44,880 nucleotides of DNA from Bodo saltans (Eukaryota > Euglenozoa > Kinetoplastea > Eubodonida > Bodonidae). Below the pieces are notes generated by a model, which saw only the letters and a program-made list of their open reading frames with translations, made no database searches and was not told the DNA's origin. The translations under genes were made by a program, and so were the position numbers. The DNA is taken from the NCBI GenBank assembly GCA_001460835.1, contig CYKH01001705.1, forward strand, positions 2,547 to 47,426, in the 5' to 3' direction. Positions 26,508 to 35,300 of this stretch are shown piece after piece. Position 1 is the stretch's first letter; each line of letters begins with the position of its first letter.

Positions 26508-26752
26508 AGCTTGATGTTCACCAGCCAGGAGGATCCTCCCACCTCGGCCCCCAAACTGGACGACGGCATCGCTGGGGTGATTCCCCGCAACTTGCGCATC
26601 CCGTGGTAGCGGCCCACCGAGATGTAAACTCTTCTCTACATGCGGACGACTCCGCCGCGTTTGTGTCGCACTCAAGAACCCAGAGTGTGGATCACGATGA
26701 ACTTCTTCAGGCGTTTGGAGGTACCCGAGGTACTGCAGCTAGACAGTTCTAA
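26459..26752 (+). pseudogene. Probable out-of-frame continuation of the disordered protein gene
   Basis: After the second tail copy, a different frame reads QVAELDVHQPGGSSHLGPQT and continues with acidic, Ser/His-rich, protein-like sequence (VDHDELLQAFGGTRGTAARQ) to a TAA at 26750. No ATG or splice signal starts it, so it is better read as the original C terminus of the upstream gene displaced by indels than as a separate gene. Confidence 0.4.
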
Positions 26753-26820
26753 CCTCGCTGTTTGCAAAACATTTGTGTTGTCTTTTAGATGCTTTAAGAT
26801 TCAATTCGGTACGAGTTTTG

Positions 26821-27576
26821 ATGGACTCGTCAGACACTGCAAATTTAATTCTAAAATGCCATTTGTCTCATATCGGAGTCAAGGAGAATTGCGACACCAA
26901 CATGCGATCCTTCCAAGCAAAGGTGCTGTATGCAACATGCACCTCGCCAAGCTTGACGTCATCGTCGTCGATGGTTGCGCCAATCGCAGCCGCCCTGCTT
27001 ATATCGCACCGCGCCCGATCAGGTCGAGCCATCCCTTGGGTTCCTGCTGGCACAGTTCTAGATTACTCTGCATCGTCCAAACATCAGCAACTCAATGAAA
27101 TGCAGCATGAAATTGATGTGCGTGCAGGACGTGCCCCGAAAGATCTGTTGCCTACCAATGGCCCTGTCATCATGGGAGACGACGGTAACTTCCGGCCATT
27201 GAATCCGCATCAACACACCAGTGTCCGTGGTCGACACAGTTTTAGCCACGGAGCAACCACCCCGATTGTAGATCGGTCGAAGCCGCACAGTTTGGCCGGT
27301 GGTGCTGGTCAAAGCTTCGGTTACGCTGGTGAGGGAGGGGAGATGTCCCCACATGATGAGTTAACGATGGACCGAGCCATTCGTGATCGACTGAAGAACT
27401 TGAAGTCGGATGGCTACGGTCCACAACGCCGAGGTGTAGTACCGCCCCCACCGCCAATTGATCCTGATGTACCACGGCCGTTTCATCAACCTCAGCCGTC
27501 ACTTGGAAAGATTTGGTTTCGATTGATGGGAGGGTTTGTCGTGACAGGTGCGTTGATGCTCAAATACGGGCGATAA
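26821..27576 (+). CDS. Small C-terminally anchored membrane protein, possibly mitochondrial
   Basis: An unknown protein of up to 251 residues. In-frame ATGs occur at 26821, 26902 and 26971; the first follows a good acceptor (tttgtgttgtcttttag ending at 26788). The part after the third ATG (MVAPIAAALLISHRARSGRA) resembles a mitochondrial presequence, so initiation there remains possible. The middle is hydrophilic, rich in Gly, His and Pro, with a proline run (RRGVVPPPPPIDPDVPRP). The last 25 residues (IWFRLMGGFVVTGALMLKYG) form a single membrane segment with a very short basic tail, suggesting a tail-anchored or inner-membrane protein. The gene is well separated from its neighbours. No family is recognised. 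Confidence 0.65.
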   Translation: MDSSDTANLILKCHLSHIGVKENCDTNMRSFQAKVLYATCTSPSLTSSSSMVAPIAAALLISHRARSGRAIPWVPAGTVLDYSASSKHQQLNEMQHEIDVRAGRAPKDLLPTNGPVIMGDDGNFRPLNPHQHTSVRGRHSFSHGATTPIVDRSKPHSLAGGAGQSFGYAGEGGEMSPHDELTMDRAIRDRLKNLKSDGYGPQRRGVVPPPPPIDPDVPRPFHQPQPSLGKIWFRLMGGFVVTGALMLKYGR

Positions 27577-27718
27577 TCAACTGGAGACAACGAAAAAAAA
27601 TATCTCTGCGAACTTTTTGCCCCTGTGCTCTTCAACTCTTTTGGTGTAAGTGTTGCTTTCTCCCTTGTTCTCCAAGGACAGAACATCACATTATTTTGCG
27701 TTTGTTGCACACTTTCAT

Positions 27719-28222
27719 ATGTGTGTCCCCTCATCAGCAGCATCGAGACGGTTGAATTGGCTGCAGCGTGCGCTCCTCTCATGGAGACGCATCAAGCGCG
27801 ATCTCCAAACAAGTCCGAGAACAAAGAATCAAAGGATTGACTCTGCTAACGAACGCAAGATGGCGATCCGAGAGCGTGATCGCGTCCACTGGGTCAACGA
27901 CACCTTCATGAAAGAAGGGAAATTAAATCACGACTCGGTGGACGAGCGCACGCTGGAGAAGGGTCTCAATTGGGCGTTTATGTTTCCGTTTTGTCTCTTT
28001 TTTTGGTGTCTTGTGAGTACAGTCATGTACTACGGGCGCAAAGGACGAGATGAATGGCAAAATTCACTGCTGGACACGCTCGAGCAGCAGTACCAGAATC
28101 AAAAAGAAACAGACCCATTGAAGGATGCATCGCATCGAGAATTGCTGGACGCACTTCGCCTTGGAGATGGAGGAAAGGAGCGAGAAGGAAGTAGCGATGC
28201 CGTCGCACCTTCATCGATTTGA
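27719..28222 (+). CDS. Small single-span membrane protein, unknown
   Basis: A 167-residue protein from the ATG at 27719; a second possible start at 27860 would give 120 residues. The N-terminal 60 residues are basic (SRRLNWLQRALLSWRRIKRD), compatible with a mitochondrial presequence. Then comes a hydrophilic helix and a single membrane span, GLNWAFMFPFCLFFWCLVST, around residues 85-107, followed by a charged helix (WQNSLLDTLEQQYQNQKET). Small proteins with this pattern are common in kinetoplastid mitochondrial complexes, but there is no specific match. Upstream pyrimidine tract with AGs at about 27676-27681 fits trans-splicing. Confidence 0.65.
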   Translation: MCVPSSAASRRLNWLQRALLSWRRIKRDLQTSPRTKNQRIDSANERKMAIRERDRVHWVNDTFMKEGKLNHDSVDERTLEKGLNWAFMFPFCLFFWCLVSTVMYYGRKGRDEWQNSLLDTLEQQYQNQKETDPLKDASHRELLDALRLGDGGKEREGSSDAVAPSSI

Positions 28223-28414
28223 GAGAGGCACCATTTTTGGTCACCTCTGTTTCTCCCTTGTTGAATTAATTGCAACTCTTCGAAAGAAACGAGACGTACA
28301 GAACTCTGCGCACATTTTTTTTTGTTTGATACCGATAGTTATGCTCGCTTTCATTCACTGTAACATCAGTCAAAAAAAAGAAGAAGATAAATAACAGACC
28401 GCAGTCCTCATCAT

Positions 28415-28987
28415 ATGGCAGCCGCGGTTCCCATCGGCGCGGACACCACTGTGCGCTCCAGCACTTTAGATGAACCCGTCCTTCAAACTATTTGGCGTGA
28501 TATTCGAGCCATCGGCGAGAAGTTGTTGATTGTTGTCATCCCCTTCGCCAGCAGGGGGCAAACGCTGCGTGACTGGGACCTTTGGGGACCATTAGTTTTG
28601 TGCTGCATCCTCGCTTTCATTCTCGGCACAAGCGCAACCGACAACCAGAGCGGCCAAATTTTCTCTGCCGTGTTTGTCCTCGTGTGGGTTGGCTCCGCTG
28701 TGGTCACTATCAATGCAAAATTTCTTGGTAGTGCCATCTCTTTCTTCCAAAGTGTTTGTGTCATGGGGTATTGTATCGCACCTTTGGTAATTGCCGCCAT
28801 TCCCAGCGCCATCTTCAAAAACTTTTGGTTTACGCTTATCATCACGTCGGTGGCGTGGGTGTGGTCAACGTACGCGTCCCTGCGATTCTTTAGAGGTTCT
28901 GTCAAGCCTGAACGCGAGATTCTCGTGGTCTACCCGGTGGGACTGTTCTACTTCTTCATTGCGTGGATGATGGTGGTGGGCCTGTAA
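28415..28987 (+). CDS. YIPF6: YIP1-family Golgi membrane protein, YIPF6-like
   Basis: A 190-residue protein of the Yip1/YIPF family, which interacts with Rab GTPases and works in ER-Golgi trafficking. The hydrophilic N terminus ends in ASRGQTLRDWDLWGPLVLCC, the entry to the first membrane segment that is characteristic of the YIPF6 subgroup. Five hydrophobic segments follow at about residues 55-73, 84-104, 108-130, 135-155 and 167-189. The length is near the usual 230 residues for YIPF6, slightly shorter at the N terminus. The ATG at 28415 is the first after AGs at about 28370-28403. The subgroup call is well supported by the loop motif and topology. Confidence 0.85.
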   Translation: MAAAVPIGADTTVRSSTLDEPVLQTIWRDIRAIGEKLLIVVIPFASRGQTLRDWDLWGPLVLCCILAFILGTSATDNQSGQIFSAVFVLVWVGSAVVTINAKFLGSAISFFQSVCVMGYCIAPLVIAAIPSAIFKNFWFTLIITSVAWVWSTYASLRFFRGSVKPEREILVVYPVGLFYFFIAWMMVVGL

Positions 28988-29253
28988 ACCCACTTGTGCG
29001 TCGGTAAAAGAAAGGGGGAGGTTGTTTTACCGGTGAAGAAGAGGAATACAAAAGGGGAACGAGACGGGCGTGAGACTGTACTCTCTCCTCCCCATGCAGT
29101 GCGTTTTAGGAAACGTTGTGATGCTATACCTTTGCGTGAAGCGGTGCTCTTTTTTTTTTTCTATTTTGCACAAAAATGGTTGAGTGTGCCCATGCAATTT
29201 CCCTCCTCATTTTTCTCCCATAAACAATGAAGTGAAACCATTACATACCGACA

Positions 29254-30534
29254 ATGAGCCTCACCATTTCACTTGATATTCGCCAAGAGGAGCAGCTTCT
29301 AGCGTCCCTTGCCAAGGCACGCTCATTAGTTCCTTCAGCACCACCATCATCTGCTTTCGGGGCGAGGAAGCAGCATCAGCAACATGCAGATCCCCAGCCA
29401 TCGCAACATTCTCTTGTATTAGGGATTGTGCCAGAACATTCATCCAGTGTGTGCACAAGCTCGGTAGATAGGCTTCTGCATCGTGTGAGAGTCATCCTAT
29501 CCAAGACCAGGAGTGTGAGGCTTCAATGGACACTGGAGAAAGTTGACCCCATCGAGTCCACGGCAGCTTCATCGCCACCATCATCCACATCGTCGTCGTA
29601 CGAACTTCAACTAACACCTGAGTCTGTGAGTGTTGTGCACCAACTTCAAGAACTGCTGAAGGCAACTCTTGGCATGGAGTTACCGCGTGACGGGTCTGAC
29701 TGCACCTCGCCCATTTTAGTAGGTCAACATGTGACAAATTCCGTTGCGACAAAGTTAGCCACTGCCCTGGAGGTATTCACCGACACTCCGGTGAAGGCCA
29801 GAAAGGTTCAACTTCATCTCAACAATGCAGCCAGCGGCTCTTCTACACTGTTGGGCTCGGTGGAGTTTTATGATGCTCCAACGAATGCGGTGTTCCGTAG
29901 CCGGTCTGCGGAGGCATCGTCCTCCGCTGTCATTCCGAAGCGAGATATTTTTCAGATGGACTGCGCCTTCGAAAAAGACATGAAGATTCCAGCGGAAGCC
30001 ACAGCTGCCGCAATCGCTCGCGCCTCTGCATGGGTGCGCGCACGTCGAGCAATGGCGTCACTCCCTCGGACTCGTGAGTCGTGGGAGAAAGTGTTGGCCG
30101 GATTTGGACAACTCCGAATTCGATGTGCGACGGATCCATTGATTGAGCGGATGGTGGCGTCCAAGTTCTTGGAGAAGACGACCATGAAGGTGGAGGACCC
30201 TACGCAGCCGAAAATCTTGATGATTGACAACGGCAAGGCATGTAGGCACAAGTACAAGCGCGTGGATGCGAAATTCGACGTCAAGACTCTCACATCTCCA
30301 GAGACGCTACAAAAGTACCCTGCAGTGAAAGAAACTCCAGCCTACAGCATTAAGAAGAAGGTAAGCCAGAACGCGAACGCTTCTCCCAACACTCCTGGCC
30401 CAGCAAGCCCAGCAGTTGCGGATGCCCCCCCAACACTCCTGGCCCAGCAAGCCCAGCAGTTGCGGATGCCCCCCTACCAGCCCCAGAGTTTGGGGACTCG
30501 AAAGCGTTCACTGCAAGGATGGCACGAGGTATGA
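29254..30534 (+). CDS. Unknown protein, frame broken by a 44-bp tandem duplication
   Basis: The open frame gives 426 residues from the ATG at 29254. The body (residues 1-375) is helical and basic in the second half, with segments such as RARRAMASLPRTRESWEKVL and KACRHKYKRVDAKFDVKT. No family is recognised. At 30387-30474 an exact 44-base tandem duplication shifts the frame, so that the present C terminus (PYQPQSLGTRKRSLQGWHEV) is out of frame. The residues that follow in the undisturbed frame are those of the fragment at 30519-30746, which therefore is likely the true C-terminal part. The start is preceded by a T-rich tract at 29145-29165 and pyrimidines at 29200-29220 with an AG at about 29231. 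Confidence 0.65.
   Translation: MSLTISLDIRQEEQLLASLAKARSLVPSAPPSSAFGARKQHQQHADPQPSQHSLVLGIVPEHSSSVCTSSVDRLLHRVRVILSKTRSVRLQWTLEKVDPIESTAASSPPSSTSSSYELQLTPESVSVVHQLQELLKATLGMELPRDGSDCTSPILVGQHVTNSVATKLATALEVFTDTPVKARKVQLHLNNAASGSSTLLGSVEFYDAPTNAVFRSRSAEASSSAVIPKRDIFQMDCAFEKDMKIPAEATAAAIARASAWVRARRAMASLPRTRESWEKVLAGFGQLRIRCATDPLIERMVASKFLEKTTMKVEDPTQPKILMIDNGKACRHKYKRVDAKFDVKTLTSPETLQKYPAVKETPAYSIKKKVSQNANASPNTPGPASPAVADAPPTLLAQQAQQLRMPPYQPQSLGTRKRSLQGWHEV
30387..30474 (+). repeat. Exact 44-bp tandem duplication causing a frameshift
   Basis: The 44 bases beginning caacactcctggcccagcaa and ending in a C run occur twice with no difference. Because 44 is not a multiple of three, the second copy throws the reading frame. 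Removing one copy would make the upstream frame continuous with the frame at 30519. Confidence 0.97.
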
Positions 30535-30746
30535 AGCAAATGGTCGCACAGCTGAAATGCACTCGAAACTCCAACAACGTTGTTGTGCCAGAGGATCGCT
30601 TCAAACGAGCGGTGGGCGACATGTCCGTGGCACGTGCAACGGTTCCAGCCAAAGATCTTGTAGATGCGTTGATTGATAATGGGACGCTTGTTGTCGTTGT
30701 TCAGGAGACGACGGGGAACGTGATTCTCATTCCTAGTGCCGATTGA
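30519..30746 (+). pseudogene. C-terminal portion of the frameshifted gene at 29254
   Basis: This 75-codon frame (beginning MARGMKQMVAQLKC, ending NVILIPSAD) is coding-like and continues the upstream gene across the 44-bp duplication. It has no splice acceptor of its own in front of it, so it is not expected to be an independent gene. The content is basic then hydrophobic-acidic, and includes DLVDALIDNGTLVVVVQETT. No family is recognised. Confidence 0.6.
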
Positions 30747-30749
30747 TGT

Positions 30750-31115
30750 TTGGCAGATTCATTTCTTCGCACCTTGAGCTCTCCTCAAAAACGAGATGAG
30801 ACACTACATCGCACGAACAAATCATCTCGCGCCCGTTGCAGTGTTTTTTGCATCGAGCGAATGTCGGGTCCCAAAAGTGGAAATATCGGAACGAATTCTT
30901 CAACAATTGAAAAAAAATTGTGCTTTTTTTCCCGAGATGTCCTACATTTTTTTTTTCTTTGTGTGTATGTGTTTTGTCATAAAGTCACTTCATTAGTGAT
31001 CACACATTATTGTCCTTGGTTTCGAATGCCAAACCATCCTCTGGGGACCCTTCAATCAACAATCAAGCAGTAACATCATCAGTTGTGTGCCGCGGGCTGT
31101 TTTTTTGTTTTGGTA
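30750..31115 (+). other. Spacer, no gene seen
   Basis: About 366 bases with several T-rich runs (30925-30960, 31098-31108) and no credible coding frame. AGs at 31069 and 31080-31081 after the tracts are the likely acceptors for the next gene. Confidence 0.5.
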
Positions 31116-31853
31116 ATGACTTCTCCCTTTCCACAACGTCGGGGCTGGGGCACCGAACCCGCCGTCTCTGCACGGCGTCGACCACCAAGCTTATTTGACA
31201 GCAGCACAATCACCGCGTCAGCACTAAACACATCGTCAACAGTGCCACCTTCCCAACCACCAAGATCGAGTAGTAGGCCCATCGTGGAGCAGACTCTTTC
31301 TGCCTTTGTCGACGGTTCGGTTAACATGCACTCCTCCATCCGCCAAGGCATTCTCGCGTTCTTGAACTTGAAGAACGTTCACCGAGCCTCACGTATTTCG
31401 GAAGCATGGTTTGAAGCAGCATGTGATCCAACAGCGTTTGAAACGGCAGTCGAGAAGCATTTTGCGCTGAATCGAGCAAACAGTGGCCGTAGTTCCCAGA
31501 CGACCCTTGCGACGCCGATGCTGCCAGTGTGGTACCCCCAAATACACACCCCGTTTCGCTTCTCACACCCTGGTGTATTTCTGCACGTACTACAAGCTGC
31601 GGTGCAGTATCATGATGTGCTCAAAACGCTTCTTGCTGAGGACGATGGATTTTTTAAAGTATGTGGATCTCATTTTGGTTCACTTTCCAATCGGTTCGCC
31701 TTTCAATTCCCTGTGTTGCTGTTTATGCTCCACGCCTCATCTTCAGCGCCCTCATCATCATCGGGTGGTGGCACTGGCGGGTTCTTACTCCTCAAGCCGG
31801 ATCTCACGAGTAGGAACGAATACATTGAGAAACGCCGATTTTTGTTGCTCATT
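31116..31853 (+). CDS. Unknown protein, 5' part, interrupted by the assembly gap
   Basis: An ATG at 31116 opens a frame of 246 residues that runs into an N gap. The visible part is Arg/Ser/Pro-rich at first (SPFPQRRGWGTEPAVSARRR), then mixed helical and hydrophobic (SIRQGILAFLNLKNVHRASR; FSHPGVFLHVLQAAVQYHDV), with a Ser/Gly linker (ASSSAPSSSSGGGTGG). No family is recognised. After the gap only a short tail in a different phase (RRLMEEAERQRNHSDE and stop at 32203) looks coding. Whether it belongs to the same gene cannot be told because the gap length is not known. The upstream TTG in frame is not needed. Confidence 0.55.
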
Positions 31854-32153
31854 NNNNNNNNNNNNNNNNNNNNNNNNNNNNNNNNNNNNNNNNNNNNNNN
31901 NNNNNNNNNNNNNNNNNNNNNNNNNNNNNNNNNNNNNNNNNNNNNNNNNNNNNNNNNNNNNNNNNNNNNNNNNNNNNNNNNNNNNNNNNNNNNNNNNNNN
32001 NNNNNNNNNNNNNNNNNNNNNNNNNNNNNNNNNNNNNNNNNNNNNNNNNNNNNNNNNNNNNNNNNNNNNNNNNNNNNNNNNNNNNNNNNNNNNNNNNNNN
32101 NNNNNNNNNNNNNNNNNNNNNNNNNNNNNNNNNNNNNNNNNNNNNNNNNNNNN
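31854..32153. other. Assembly gap of exactly 300 N
   Basis: Three hundred unknown bases interrupt a coding frame. The round number suggests a placeholder or estimated gap size. No claim is made about its content. Confidence 0.99.
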
Positions 32154-32205
32154 GCGGCGCCTGATGGAGGAGGCCGAGCGTCAGCGAAATCATAGTGACG
32201 AGTAA
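32154..32205 (+). CDS. C-terminal end of a gene emerging from the gap
   Basis: The frame giving RRLMEEAERQRNHSDE and stop is a plausible charged C-terminal helix. The alternative frame that stays in phase with the upstream gene if the gap were truly 300 bases gives Ala/Gly/Arg-rich AAPDGGGRASAKS and is less convincing. Confidence 0.4.
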
Positions 32206-32398
32206 TCAGGGTTTTTGTTTTTGCACTTCATTTTCTAGAAGGAAAAAAAAATCTCTTTGTCTCGTCATTCTTAGAAGGGATTGCATTTTTTTTTTTTTGA
32301 AGTTTATTTTCGTCTTTGCACAAGAAGTAGTAGTACAGTGCATAGGTTTTCTTGATTTATTTTAGTGCTTGCTTATTTTGCTGACCCCGTGGTGTGTG

Positions 32399-35300
32399 AT
32401 GAACGACGATAAACGTGGAGCAAAAGCACATTCGTCGCTCGATGGCGTCGATGGCGCAACGCATTCTCTTCCAGCACTCCACCTTCACACGAGGAGCGCT
32501 AGCTCAGTTGCCGCGCCTGGACGAGGGTACTTCTACGAGCCACTCTCATCGTCTCGTGCATCAGGAGGTCGGTCAAGCGTTCATGGAGGTGGTGGTGGTG
32601 GTGGTGGAGTCGCATCATCGGTTCTCACACCCATCCAACGGCAAGCGCTCAACGATGCTCCCTTCTTGGTGAAGGATAAGGTGAAAGCGATGGAGCAGTT
32701 TGCCGTCATGGCAGCCCCACGACGACCAGGAGCTCGAGGTGGTCCTATGGACAGCAACCGTTCTAAAGTGGTCCCGTTGCCTGTCACAGTGGTGGGCATG
32801 CAGTCAAGTGGCGTGACGAATCAGCCACCCAAGCCACCGTCACCAAATAGCGGCGGACAGTTCTACACGACGTCGCCTCGGTCATCAGCGTTGTTGGGCT
32901 TTGCAAATGGTGGCATTGACCCTGAGGTCCATGAAGCGATCATTGCGCAGACCGTCGCGAAGTTGGCATCTGTGTTTCAACATCGGTTGCAAGAGCATGC
33001 AATTGCTGCGACCGTCCGTCATTTCACGAAGGACCTTTTAGCCCCGGAAGCAGCGAGCAGGATTAGTCGACCGCACACCATTCTCGATATCAAGGGTGCC
33101 AATAACAATAGCACACCGTATCCTCCTCAACACGCACAGAGTGCACGGCTGCCTACGCTTCAAGGTTATGACGCAGTGGCAGCCATCGAGCGAGCCATTC
33201 AGAACCCTCCCTCGTCCTCTCTGCTTTGCCGAACCGCATCCCCGAGTGTCATCTTGAAGTCCAAGGGTGAGAATGGCGCGCTTCTCAACAGCCCCCGTCG
33301 CTTGGTTCCCGTCCAACCAAATATGAGCTCCACGACACCGTCTCGAAAAGATCGTGATGCGAGCACTGCAGTGGACAAGAGCACCCTCCTCCGACACCCT
33401 GCTATCGTGGCGCCGTGGGTGACGGCAGGTCGAGAGCCCCAGATTAAAGTACTGGGCGAACCAACCTCCACACTCACAGCAAACCTTCTTTTGCATCAAC
33501 AACGGTTGCTTGCAGCAGAGGCGGATGACGGTGATCACGTTCCTCTCGCTGAGGCCGCCCTGAACAGAATTTTATTGGGCGGTCATGTTGTCGACGATGT
33601 GGAGGGTTTTGTCGCGCCTCCCAGCAGCTCCCCGCCGCCGTTGCAGAGTGCAGCAGTTTTGCATCAGCAATCAGTGGGGCCGATTGCCATTCTTCATGCC
33701 TCGCCAACAGAAGCTGTTTTCGTACAACCCACCAAAGTCACTTCCACAAAAAGGCTGGCTCGCAAGGGCCCAGCGACATCAGGGCCTTCACGACAGGGTG
33801 GGGCTTCCAGCAGTGGAGGCTTGCTCGCCAGCCACGACTTGGCGATGGCAATTGCACAACTCCTTGGCGATGATGAAGAGGGAGGGCAACTGGTCCCTCA
33901 ACTCATGGTCACACCTGCCAAGACGGCCGTACATGACAACGACATTCCGATCGTCGCCGGTGGTGCTTCACCGCAATTCGACTTCCACAGTGGCGCTCAT
34001 CTCCTAGGTGCAGCCCCACGCATCCAACGAAACCGTACCCCCAATACCACCACGTCCCCTAGAAGTAGTGAAGTCGTTGACCACATAATGTACGACCCGG
34101 TCCTTCAGCGTTGGGTCTCCTCGAGGCCCGCAACGAGGGATGTGTACAGCGGCGTGCACGATCAACAACAACAAGGGAAGACTGGCGTTTTCCGCGGCGG
34201 TGTTGACGATGCGATGATCCCGCAGCTTGTTGTCGGGAGCGATATGATTCCAGCAGCCGCAGCAACAACAGGACACCGCAATCATGTGAAACATCACAAC
34301 AACGCTGGTGGACGCAACGCGGATCTCCTCATGGACGGTGCAGAGTTGCACGGCTCATCCGCGTTAGATAAGCTTCTCGTGAGCCCCTTCTCTAAATCCG
34401 CTCGAGTCACGCCTTCACTAGAGGGATTAGGCAGCAGGAATCATCCACCAAGCTCCCATGAAGGCACTTCGCTTCACCACGGCTATGGGAGCGGATCCAA
34501 GAAGCACGGCCATCACCCCCCAGTGTCACCCCTTGTTGCAGGGCCTCGATCGCCTCTGTTCCAAAGGCCCGATGGTGATGACGAAGATGCGGTGTTGTCA
34601 CCACTGCTCGTGGAGAAAAAGAGCGTGTTTGCAAATAGTGAAAAACGAAGAGCGAACGCGCAAAAGCCTGTGGGGCACGATAACTCTGCCCTACTCCACT
34701 TCGACGAGAGCTTTGGTCGAGAGCAAGACGCTGCATTGAGGGAAGCAGCCGCGGCAGCTGCGGAAAAGGAGGCGCAAAAGGACAAGTTAAAACTTCTCCG
34801 CAACGCTACACGAGCTGCCATGTTGATGCTAAACCAATCTGCAGCTGGTGGCATTCCTCAAAGCGTGAAGGAGCTGGTACCTGTTCCTATGAATGCTGAG
34901 ATTAGTCCTCACGCATCCGCCACCTCTCCACGCCTACTGAGTGCTGACCAAGCAACGTTGGAAGCGCAAGTGGAGAGAGACGTCATCCAGTCAGGCTATG
35001 ATAACATCCTCGGCCCAGCTCGTGAGGTCAAGTCTAAAGTCGAGGCATCCGCGGAGCTGCTACAACAAGCCATCGGCCTTAAGCTGCAATACCGTGAACA
35101 GCTCGTCAAAAAGTACGACGCACTTCAAACCGTTAAGAGTAGCCACAGCGAGGTGATGCAGACGATGACAGCCCTTCACAACTGCATTGCTGCTGGAAAG
35201 GAGAACATTGAACATATTTCACTCGACACACTGATGGCTAGCATCAACACATTAACAAGCATGGACGAGCGGGAAAGTGGCCATCACGGAGTAGGAGGAG

